NCBI GenBank assembly: GCA_016235155.1
Contig: JACRLW010000082.1
Span: 30,924 to 71,627, forward strand
DNA: 40,704 nucleotides
Source: Planctomycetota bacterium
Lineage (GTDB): Bacteria > Planctomycetota > UBA1135 > UBA2386
Direction: 5' to 3'
Positions 31,231 to 38,426 of this stretch are shown piece by piece. A model generated the notes under the pieces. The model ran no database searches. It worked only from the letters and a program-made list of their open reading frames with translations, and was not told the origin of the DNA. The translations under genes and the position numbers were made by a program. Each line of letters begins with the position of its first letter. Position 1 is the stretch's first letter.

Positions 31231-32883
31231 TCAGAACCGCGTGCGCAGTTCGTCGGCGTTGCCGAAGAAGCGGAAGACCTGCCCGACCGCGAACGAGACC
31301 GACATGTCGAACTCCTCGCCGTCGACCGCCGTGAGCGGCCAGGCGACGTCGATGCGGAGCACGCGGTCGCCGAAGAAGTGGCTCGAACCGAAGCGCAACC
31401 CGCAGCCGACCGAGGCCAGCGGGTCGGAGATCGAGCGGCCGTAGATGTCGTCGTGCACCCAGCCTGCGTCGAAGAAGCCGACCGCGCCGATCCGCACCGA
31501 CAGGATCTCGAGTCCGGTGTCGACGCGGTCCTCGAAGTTGAACCGCGCGATCCGTGATCCCGACAACTCGCGCGCCGGATAGCCGCGCAGACCGCTGTCC
31601 TCGCCGAGGGTGAGCTGCGGCACGAGATCCTGGTGCTCGACCTGGGCATCGAAGGTGAAGCTCGACGCCAGGGTCTGCGCCGGCAGGCCCAGCCAGAAAG
31701 CGTGGAGCGCGGCTCTGGTTCGCCAACCCTGCGTGCGTTCGTGGTCCCAGCGCGCGGCTCCCGCGATCTCGAGGGTGACGTAGGTCTCCGGCAGCGGACT
31801 CGCGGCAGCGTGGCCGCCGACGTCGACGACGGGCTGGAGGTCCGAGCCCGCACCGTGTTCGTCGCGCCAGCGACCGGCGATGCGCGCGCGGAGTCCGACG
31901 CCGAGCGCGAGGTCCTCCTCGTAGTCGAGCGCGTCGAGCCGGCGGACGGTGTCGAAACGGGGGCGCCAGTCCCAGGTGAAGTACGGACCGAGCTCCACCT
32001 GCGCCGTGTCGCCGGGCACGCGGAACAGACCCGCGTCGGGACCGAAGGCCGGGCCGAAGTCCGCGCTGCGCAGGCGCAGGTCGAGGCCGAACGCCGTCCG
32101 CTCGACGCGCGGACCCGACGCCCATGCGGCATACGCGCGCACGGTGCGCTCCTCGATCGGCACTTCCGCGGCCGTCTCGCCGCGACGCCAGTAGTCGATG
32201 TCCTCCTCCTCGGCGTTCACGTCGATGCCGTAGGCGATCGGATCCTCGAGATGGCGGAACGGTCGATGGAACTCGACGGTCGCCTCGTAGCCCTCGGTCG
32301 TGTCCGCGAGACGCGTCGTCAACGTGTGCCACGTGCCGAACAGCTGCGGGTCGTGGTACTGCACGACCGAACGCTGCTCGCCTTCGCTCTCGGTGTGCGC
32401 GATCGACGCACCCTTGCCGGTGCCGGCGAGGTTGGACTCCGACAGCTCGAAGTAGAACTTGTCGACCCCGCCGACGTGCGCGACGCTCGCGCTCGCGCCG
32501 AGCGTGAAACGGTCGCGCGTCACGATCGTGAGGTCCTGTTCGTCCTCGCCCACCGGAGTCGACGAGACGGACACCGCGCCGAACAGGTCGAGTGCTCGCA
32601 GGTTGCGCTCGAGTTCGGCGATCTGGTCGGTGGTCACCGCCTGGCCGGGGACGAACCACATCTCCCGCGCGACGACGTGGTTGCGCGTCGTCCCGTGGAG
32701 CGTGTTGGCGAGCCGGTAGAACAGGTTGTCGCGGGCCTGATCGACCGTGAACACGTCCTGCGTGACGATGCGGACCTCGCGCAACCGCCTGACGGTCGCC
32801 GGCACACCTGGCTCCTGCGCCACGGCCGCCGTCGCGAGCGCGATCGCCGCCGTGACGCTTCTCTTGCGCGCGCGCCCGCTCAT
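31231..32883 (-). CDS. Omp85/BamA-TamA-like outer-membrane protein
   Basis: The 550-aa protein has a signal peptide (SVTAAIALATAAVA-Q), then one POTRA-like domain of about 80 residues (WFVPGQAVTTDQIAELERNL, DLFGAVSVSSTPVGEDEQDL), then a long beta-barrel of alternating strands that ends with Phe (RTRF). The barrel holds the Omp85 motif GLRGYP at about residue 440, at the usual place in the last quarter. Omp85 proteins insert or secrete proteins, or move lipids, through the outer membrane; with a single POTRA it is shorter than BamA (five POTRA) and more like lipid or small-cargo types. Its start lies 4 nt after the DedA stop, so both are in one operon. It proves the cell has an outer membrane. 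Confidence 0.84.
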   Translation of the reverse strand: MSGRARKRSVTAAIALATAAVAQEPGVPATVRRLREVRIVTQDVFTVDQARDNLFYRLANTLHGTTRNHVVAREMWFVPGQAVTTDQIAELERNLRALDLFGAVSVSSTPVGEDEQDLTIVTRDRFTLGASASVAHVGGVDKFYFELSESNLAGTGKGASIAHTESEGEQRSVVQYHDPQLFGTWHTLTTRLADTTEGYEATVEFHRPFRHLEDPIAYGIDVNAEEEDIDYWRRGETAAEVPIEERTVRAYAAWASGPRVERTAFGLDLRLRSADFGPAFGPDAGLFRVPGDTAQVELGPYFTWDWRPRFDTVRRLDALDYEEDLALGVGLRARIAGRWRDEHGAGSDLQPVVDVGGHAAASPLPETYVTLEIAGAARWDHERTQGWRTRAALHAFWLGLPAQTLASSFTFDAQVEHQDLVPQLTLGEDSGLRGYPARELSGSRIARFNFEDRVDTGLEILSVRIGAVGFFDAGWVHDDIYGRSISDPLASVGCGLRFGSSHFFGDRVLRIDVAWPLTAVDGEEFDMSVSFAVGQVFRFFGNADELRTRF

Positions 32884-32887
32884 CCGC

Positions 32888-33550
32888 TCACTTGTCCACC
32901 CTCGCCGGATCCGGCGGGCGCTTCGCGCGGGCGCGGAAGTACTCGACGACCAGCGGGATCAGCGACACGACGATGATCCCGAGCACGACGAGCGAGAAGT
33001 TCCCCTTGACGATCGGCAGGTGCCCGAAAAGGTAGCCGGCGAAAGCGATCGAACCGACCCACAGCACCGCGCCGAACACGTTGTAGAAGACGAACTGCGC
33101 GTAGTTCATGCGTCCGATGCCCGCCACGAACGGCGCGAAGGTGCGGATGATCGGCACGAAGCGAGCCAGCACGATCGTGAACGCGCCACGCCGCGCGTAG
33201 AACTCGCGCGTCCGTTCGAGGTGTTGCGGCTTGAGGAAGCGCAACTTCCCCGTGAACGCCCGCGGTCCGATCCAGCGGCCGATGTGGAAGTTCACGGCGT
33301 CGCCGACGACCGCGGCGATGACCAGCACGATGCAGAGCACTTCGATCCTCAATCCGCCGAGCGCGGCGACGCTGCCCGCCGCGAACAGGAGCGAGTCACC
33401 GGGGAGGAACGGCGTGACGACCAGGCCGGTCTCGCAGAACACGACGACGAAGAGGATGGCGTAGGTCCACGTGCCGTAGTCCTGCGTGAGCTCGGTGAGA
33501 TGCCGATCGAGGTGCAGGCAGAACTCGACGAACTGGGAAAGGAACTCCAT
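32888..33550 (-). CDS. DedA family membrane protein
   Basis: The ATG at 33550 gives 220 aa, near the family norm. Hallmarks: ETGLVVTPFLPGDSLLFAAG, GDAVNFHIGRWIG, RGAFTIVLARFVPIIRTFAP and VAGIGRMNYAQFVFYNVFGA, with membrane helices across the rest. DedA/Tvp38 proteins act in the inner membrane and flip or move phospholipid or undecaprenyl-phosphate carriers. The gene sits first in a two-gene operon with the Omp85-like gene (4-nt gap), which suggests joined roles in lipid supply and outer-membrane assembly. A TATCCT element (33573-33568) lies 17 nt before its start, and a long hairpin lies upstream of it. Confidence 0.9.
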   Translation of the reverse strand: MEFLSQFVEFCLHLDRHLTELTQDYGTWTYAILFVVVFCETGLVVTPFLPGDSLLFAAGSVAALGGLRIEVLCIVLVIAAVVGDAVNFHIGRWIGPRAFTGKLRFLKPQHLERTREFYARRGAFTIVLARFVPIIRTFAPFVAGIGRMNYAQFVFYNVFGAVLWVGSIAFAGYLFGHLPIVKGNFSLVVLGIIVVSLIPLVVEYFRARAKRPPDPARVDK

Positions 33551-33567
33551 GCGTGCGAAGTCGGCGG

Positions 33568-33573
33568 AGGATA
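33568..33573 (-). promoter_or_regulatory. -10-like element TATCCT for the dedA-Omp85 operon
   Basis: On the minus strand GTCCCTATCCTCCGCCGAC lies 17 nt before the ATG at 33550. The downstream CCGCCG agrees with the copy at 6287. Confidence 0.45.
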
Positions 33574-33587
33574 GGGACGCGCAGCGC

Positions 33588-33623
33588 GCCGGTCTCGCGG
33601 ATCTCGATCCCCGCGCGACCGGC
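33588..33623. repeat. 12-bp inverted repeat with one mismatch in the dedA-ubiB divergent gap
   Basis: GCCGGTC-t-CGCGG at 33588-33600 pairs with CCGCG-c-GACCGGC at 33611-33623, with a 10-nt loop. It sits about 15 nt upstream of the dedA -10-like element and about 95 nt before ubiB. No T-run follows. It could be an operator for both divergent genes or a structured leader. Confidence 0.5.
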
Positions 33624-33716
33624 ATCGACGTGCGCACTGGCCCGACTCCAGTCCAACGCCGATGATCCGCGGGTCGCGATGACCAGGCCCCCGACCGCAG
33701 ACCGGACCGTGACCGC

Positions 33717-35372
33717 ATGAAGCTCGCGGCGCTCGCCCGTCTCGATCGCAGCGCTCGGCGCCTGCGGGAGATCGTCGGCGTGCTCGGTCGCTACGGCCTC
33801 GCCGACTGGATCGCGTCGGTCGACGTCGCCTGGTTGAAGTCGCTGCTCGGCGCGACGCGGCGCGAACTCATCGAGATCCCGCGCGAACAACGCATCCGGC
33901 GGGCTCTCGCGGAACTCGGCACGACGTTCATCAAGCTCGGGCAGATGTTGAGCACGCGGCCTGACGTGGTCGGCACCGCACTCGCGGAGGAACTCGGGCG
34001 GCTGCGCGAGGGCGCGCCGGCGGACGACCCCGCGGTCGTGATCGCGACGCTCGAGCGCGAACTCGGCCGGCCGCTCGGCGAGCTCTTCGCGAGCTTTCAG
34101 GCCGAGCCGCTCGCGTCGGCGTCGATCGCTCAGGTCCACGGCGTCGTTCTCCACGACGGCAGCTCGGCCGTCGTGAAGGTGATGCGCGCGGGCGTCGAGG
34201 ACCAGGTCGCGACCGACCTCGACCTGCTCGCGGCGCTCGCGGAGTTCGCCGAAGAGCACTCGGCCGGTCTGCGGCTGTATCGGCCGGTCGCCATCGCCGT
34301 GGAGTTCCGGCGGACCATCCTCGGCGAACTCGACTTCACCCGCGAACGCAGCAACCTCGACCGCTTCGCGCGGACCTTCGCGGACGATCCCACCGTGCGC
34401 TTCCCCGCGGCGGTGCGTGAACTCTCGTCGCGGCGCGTGCTGACGATGGAGCGGCTCGACGGCATCCGCGTCTCCGATCGCGAAGCCCTGCAGACCGCGC
34501 CGATCGCGCTCGGCGAGTTCGCGCGACGCGGCGCGGAGATGTACCTCCGCATGATCTTCCGCGACGGCTTCTACCACGCCGATCCGCACGCGGGGAACGT
34601 GCTGATCCTGCGCGACGGCGCCGTCGGCGTGCTCGACTGCGGCATGGTCGGTCACATCGACGACCTGCTCCGCGAGGACTTCGAGGCCGCGCTGTTCGCG
34701 GTGCTGCAGGGCGACTCGCGCGAACTCGCGGATGTCGTCGCGCGGCTCGGCGCGGTGCCCGCCGACGTCGATCACGACGGACTCCGCCGCGATCTCGCCG
34801 CGCTCGCCGCGGACCACTTCTCGCGCGGCGCCGGCGAGACGGACGTCACGGCGGCGATCGAGGGACTGCTCGACTGCGTGCACCGTTACCACGTCTTCCT
34901 GCCCGCGCCGTTCGCCCTGCTCCTGCGCGTGCTCGTGATGCTCGAGGGCCTCGCGCGCGGGCTCGAACCGCGTTTCCAGCTCGCCGACCTGCTGGGCGCC
35001 TACGCGCGTTCGGCAGTCGCACGGCGCGCATCACTCCGCGAGACCCTGCGTCGCCTGCGCCGCACCCACCGCGACTGGCGCCGTCTCCTCGAAGCGATGC
35101 CGCGCGACGCCGGCGAGATCCTTCGCGGCCTGCGCCAGGGTCGTTTCGAACTGCACCTCGAACACCGCCGCCTCGAGACGACGGTCAATCGGCTGGTGCA
35201 AGGCATCGTCAGCGCGGCGCTCTTCCTCGGCTGTGCCCTGATGCTCAGCCAGCGCGTACCGCCGCAGATCGGCGACGTCTCGGTGCCCGGTGCGCTCGGC
35301 GCCGCATTGGCGGTGTTGTTGTTCGCACGCTTGTGGCTGTCGATCCGCGGCAGCCGAAGCGACCCGCGCTGA
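33717..35372 (+). CDS. UbiB/ABC1 (AarF) family atypical protein kinase
   Basis: The 551-aa protein shows every core motif: the KxGQ motif FIKLGQMLSTRPD (Lys 73, Gln 76), the Ala-rich loop PLASASIAQVHGV (about 131-143), the Lys strand SSAVVKVMR, the catalytic HADPHAGNVL and the metal-binding DCG in LDCGMVGH. Two membrane helices lie at the C-terminus (AALFLGCALMLSQRV, GALGAALAVLLFARLWLSI). UbiB members bind ATP at the inner membrane and are needed for ubiquinone or other isoprenoid lipid handling; in some bacteria they serve other quinones. No quinone gene lies near. It is a single-gene unit; the divergent gap to dedA holds a hairpin. Calling it ubiB proper would overstate the pathway. Confidence 0.92.
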   Translation: MKLAALARLDRSARRLREIVGVLGRYGLADWIASVDVAWLKSLLGATRRELIEIPREQRIRRALAELGTTFIKLGQMLSTRPDVVGTALAEELGRLREGAPADDPAVVIATLERELGRPLGELFASFQAEPLASASIAQVHGVVLHDGSSAVVKVMRAGVEDQVATDLDLLAALAEFAEEHSAGLRLYRPVAIAVEFRRTILGELDFTRERSNLDRFARTFADDPTVRFPAAVRELSSRRVLTMERLDGIRVSDREALQTAPIALGEFARRGAEMYLRMIFRDGFYHADPHAGNVLILRDGAVGVLDCGMVGHIDDLLREDFEAALFAVLQGDSRELADVVARLGAVPADVDHDGLRRDLAALAADHFSRGAGETDVTAAIEGLLDCVHRYHVFLPAPFALLLRVLVMLEGLARGLEPRFQLADLLGAYARSAVARRASLRETLRRLRRTHRDWRRLLEAMPRDAGEILRGLRQGRFELHLEHRRLETTVNRLVQGIVSAALFLGCALMLSQRVPPQIGDVSVPGALGAALAVLLFARLWLSIRGSRSDPR

Positions 35373-35400
35373 ACGCGTGGAGCCGGGCCCTGCCGATGGC

Positions 35401-35406
35401 TACCGT
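35401..35406 (+). promoter_or_regulatory. -10-like element TACCGT before the second DUF4143 ATPase gene
   Basis: GGCTACCGTCCGCGCTGC fits the recurring TAnnnTCCGC pattern and ends 13 nt before the ATG at 35420. If it is a promoter, transcription starts after the ATG at 35396, which favours the 35420 start. Confidence 0.38.
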
Positions 35407-35419
35407 CCGCGCTGCAGCG

Positions 35420-36922
35420 ATGGACCCCGAGCCGGACAACTTCGACAAAGCGCGCGTTCCCGCCGCCCTCGACGAAACCCTTCGCTCGGTGAATCCCTGG
35501 TGGCGAAACCTCCCGGGCCGGCAGATTCCGTCGTTCCGTCGCACCCTGTTTCCGATCCTGAAGCGGAAGCTCGAGTCCGGTCCCGCGCCGATCGTGGTAC
35601 TGCGTGGCGCGCGACAGGTGGGGAAGACGACTCTCCAGGAGCAACTGATCGATCAGCTGTTGCGCGACGGAGTCGATCCGAAACGGATCCTCCGCGTGCA
35701 GTTCGACGATCTGGAGGGCCTCTCCGAGCTCCTCGATCCGATCCTCGTGATCACGCGCTGGTTCGAGAGTCGTGTGCTGGGCAAGAGCCTCAATCAGGCC
35801 GCGAGCGCGCATCAGCCGGCCTTCCTCTTCCTCGACGAGGTACAGAACCTCGCGCGCTGGGCACCTCAGCTCAAGCACCTCGTCGATCATCACACGTGTC
35901 GCGTCGCCGTCACCGGCAGCAGCGCGCTCCGGATCCAATCCGGTGAGGACAGTCTCGCGGGACGCCTCGACACCCTCGAGATCGGCACGCTGAGCCTGCG
36001 TGAGATCGCCGGACTCGCGATCGGGGTGGACGTTCCCGCACTTCTCGAACCGAACGGCCTCGCTCCCTTGCGCGACGTGGCGTTCTGGCGTGCGCTGGTC
36101 GAGCACGGCGAACGACACGCCGCCGTCCGGAACGAGGCGTTCCGTCGCTTCTCCGAACGAGGGGGCTACCCCCTCGCCCAGCAACGCGGGGAGATCCCGT
36201 TCGCCGAGCTTGGCGACCAGCTCCACGAGACAGTCGTTCGGCGCGTCATCCGTCACGACCTGCGCATGGGCGAACGCGGCCGCAAGCGCGACGAGTCCCT
36301 CCTGGAGGAGGTGTTCCGCCTCGCGTGTCGGTACGCCGGTCAGGCGCCCAAGGTGGCCATGTTGGCCGAAGAAGTGCGCCAGGCTCGCGGGGCAAACGTC
36401 GGCGATCAGCGCGTCCGCGAGTACCTGCGTTTCCTCGACGGCGCCCTGCTCGTCCGACTGGTTCAGCCGATCGAGATCCGGCTGAAGAAGCAACGCGCGG
36501 CGCCGCGGATCTGTCTCGTCGATCACGCGCTGCGCCAGGTGATGCTCCAGGAGTCGGTGCCGCTCGATCCGGCTGCCCTCGCCGGCTCGCCGCAGCAGGA
36601 CCTCGCCGGCCACGTCGCGGAGTCGGCCCTCGGCGCGTTCCTGTGCGGCATCACCCACCTCGACGTGTCGTGGTCACCCGAGCAGCGCGATCGCCCCGAG
36701 CTGGACTACGTGCTCACGCTCGGCGACCTTCGAATCCCGATCGAGGTGAAGTACCGCTCTCGCATCGATCCGACGAGAGACCTTTCCGGACTCGTCGCCT
36801 TTCTCGATCAGCCGGCGAATCGCGCGCCGTTCGGCCTTCTCGTCACGCGTCACGAGGGCGTCAGGGTGGAGGATCCCCGCGTGGTCCCCATCTCGCTGCG
36901 CTCGCTGCTGCTCCTTCGCTGA
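35420..36922 (+). CDS. AAA_14/DUF4143 family ATPase (second of two)
   Basis: I prefer ATG 35420 (500 aa) because a TACCGT promoter-like element covers the earlier in-frame ATG at 35396; both are possible. Motifs: PWWRNLPGRQIPSFRR, Walker A VLRGARQVGKTTLQEQ, Walker B AFLFLDEVQNLARWAPQL, sensor VAVTGSSALRI, GEDSLAGRLDTLEI, and a C-terminal nuclease-like region with CLVDHALRQVML and ELDYVLTLG..IPIEVKYR (PD-(D/E)XK-like D...EVK). It shares only the fold with the 22121 gene and belongs to a different subfamily, so the two are not a recent duplication. Role unknown; such genes are common in accessory DNA. Its 3' end overlaps the rlmN-like gene by 73 nt. Confidence 0.87.
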   Translation: MDPEPDNFDKARVPAALDETLRSVNPWWRNLPGRQIPSFRRTLFPILKRKLESGPAPIVVLRGARQVGKTTLQEQLIDQLLRDGVDPKRILRVQFDDLEGLSELLDPILVITRWFESRVLGKSLNQAASAHQPAFLFLDEVQNLARWAPQLKHLVDHHTCRVAVTGSSALRIQSGEDSLAGRLDTLEIGTLSLREIAGLAIGVDVPALLEPNGLAPLRDVAFWRALVEHGERHAAVRNEAFRRFSERGGYPLAQQRGEIPFAELGDQLHETVVRRVIRHDLRMGERGRKRDESLLEEVFRLACRYAGQAPKVAMLAEEVRQARGANVGDQRVREYLRFLDGALLVRLVQPIEIRLKKQRAAPRICLVDHALRQVMLQESVPLDPAALAGSPQQDLAGHVAESALGAFLCGITHLDVSWSPEQRDRPELDYVLTLGDLRIPIEVKYRSRIDPTRDLSGLVAFLDQPANRAPFGLLVTRHEGVRVEDPRVVPISLRSLLLLR

Positions 36923-37914
36923 GGGCTCGCGCCCCGCCCCCGCCGCAACTGTCCGCAGGCGGCATCCGCGGTGAGGCCGGCGGACCAGCGCAGCGTCGCG
37001 AAGAGGCCGCCCGCGCGGAGTCGAGCCGCGAACGCGATCGCGCGCTCGCGCGACGGTCGGGCGAAGGGAAGCTCCGCGACGGCGTTCCAGGGGATGACGT
37101 TCACGTAGCCGCGCTTGCCGTCGAGCAGGGACACCAGCGCATCCGCGTGGTCGTCGCCGTCGTTCACGCCCCCGAGCAGGGCCGTCGCGTACTGCACCTC
37201 GCGCCCGGTCGACGCCGCGTGATCCTCCGCGGCGGCGACGAGCTCGGCGATCGGTTCGCGCGCGGCGTGCGGCAGGAGTGTCCAGCGCAGGTCGTCGCGC
37301 GCGGCGTGCACGGACAGCGCGAGGCTCGGCCGCACGCTCGCCTCGCGCAGGCGCGCGAGCGCGCGCAAGGAGCCGACCGTCGACAGCGTCTGGCTCCGCT
37401 CGTGCACGTCGCCGTCGGCCATGAGGATCGATGCGGCCTCGAGCACGGCGTCGAGGTTGTGCGTGGGTTCGCCGATGCCCATGTAGACGACCCGCTTCAG
37501 CGCGGGCTCGAGGCGACGCGCGTGGACGACCTGCTCCAGCAGTTCCTCGACCGTGAGATTCCGCACGAGGCCGCCGATGCCGCTCGCGCAGAAGCGGCAA
37601 CCGACCGCGCAGCCGACCTGGGTCGACAGACAGACGCCGCCGTCGCCCATCAGGACGGTCTCGATGCGCTGGCCATCCGCCAACGCGATCACGAGCCGGC
37701 GCGCGCCGTCGCCGGCGACGACCACGCCGGCGACGCGCGTGGCGAGCGGCTCGATCGACGCGAGTCCCGCGAGTTGCTCGCGACTCGGCGACGCACCGCG
37801 CGCGCGCAACGCGTCGGGCGTCGGCTGGGCTCCGCTCAGGAGGAGACGGCGCGCGACGCGCAGCTTGCCGGCGTCGAGCACGCCGTCGAGCGCGGCGAGC
37901 CCGGTCGCGATCAT
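36850..37914 (-). CDS. rlmN: RlmN-type radical SAM methyltransferase
   Basis: The ATG at 37914 overlaps the biotin-carrier stop (TGATG); the product is 354 aa, the family's length. The radical-SAM cluster motif CAVGCRFC lies at 102-109, preceded by CLSTQVG and followed by GGLVRNLT. Then come VYMGIGEPTHNLDAVL, TLSTVGSL, LALSVHAARDDLRWTLLPHA, LLGGVNDGDDHA, VNVIPWNAV and near the end DAACGQLR, whose Cys is the methyl-carrying Cys of RlmN. The enzyme adds a methyl to C2 of A2503 in 23S rRNA (and A37 in some tRNAs). The tail after CGQLR is Arg/Ser-rich and is coded in the overlap with the DUF4143 gene. Being downstream of two carboxylase genes is likely only positional. Confidence 0.9.
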   Translation of the reverse strand: MIATGLAALDGVLDAGKLRVARRLLLSGAQPTPDALRARGASPSREQLAGLASIEPLATRVAGVVVAGDGARRLVIALADGQRIETVLMGDGGVCLSTQVGCAVGCRFCASGIGGLVRNLTVEELLEQVVHARRLEPALKRVVYMGIGEPTHNLDAVLEAASILMADGDVHERSQTLSTVGSLRALARLREASVRPSLALSVHAARDDLRWTLLPHAAREPIAELVAAAEDHAASTGREVQYATALLGGVNDGDDHADALVSLLDGKRGYVNVIPWNAVAELPFARPSRERAIAFAARLRAGGLFATLRWSAGLTADAACGQLRRGRGASPQRRSSSERSEMGTTRGSSTLTPS

Positions 37915-38426
37915 CAAGCACCGTCCTTGCTCGGCGCGATCCGCACGACGAGCGTGCCCTGTTCGACGGTGGCGCCGACCGCGACCGCGATCTCCGTCAC
38001 GACGCCTGGCGCGTGCGCGAGGAGCTTGTGCTCCATCTTCATCGCGGTCAGCACCGCGACGACCTGTCCACGCTCGACGGCATCTCCCGACACGACGTGG
38101 ATCGCGAGCAGCGTGCCGGTCATCGGCGCCTCGACGACGCTCCCGTCGCCCGTCGCACCGCTGCGCCGGCGCGCCTCGTGTGGGCGCAGCAGGAAGGTCG
38201 TCCCGTCGAGCCGCACGTGCGTCGCGCCCGCGGTGCCCGACGGCGCCACGGTCGCGACGTGATGGACGTCACCGATGCGGAACGCGATGCGACCGTCGCC
38301 GGTGCGCCGCGCGCGGACGTCGACGACCTCGTCGCCCACGCGCACGACGAACCGCTCGCCGCCCTTGTCGTCGATCGTGACCCGCAGCGTCGCCTCGCCG
38401 TGCGCGAACTCCTTCTGGACGCTCAT
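37914..38426 (-). CDS. biotin carboxyl carrier protein-type subunit
   Basis: The 170-aa protein ends in a biotinyl domain: EAPMTGTLLAIHVVSGDAVE, then the biotinylation motif AMKME with Lys at about residue 130, and VTEIAVAVGATVEQGTLVVRI. The first 90 residues are a beta-rich linker (VVRVGDEVVDVRA, ARRTGDGRIAFRIGDVHH). With the upstream biotin carboxylase it equals the two halves of the fused alpha subunit of acyl-CoA carboxylases (acetyl-, propionyl-, methylcrotonyl- or geranyl-CoA). Its ATG overlaps the carboxylase stop (ATGA), so the two are made together. No carboxyltransferase gene lies in the window, so the acyl-CoA substrate is open. Confidence 0.9.
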   Translation of the reverse strand: MSVQKEFAHGEATLRVTIDDKGGERFVVRVGDEVVDVRARRTGDGRIAFRIGDVHHVATVAPSGTAGATHVRLDGTTFLLRPHEARRRSGATGDGSVVEAPMTGTLLAIHVVSGDAVERGQVVAVLTAMKMEHKLLAHAPGVVTEIAVAVGATVEQGTLVVRIAPSKDGA

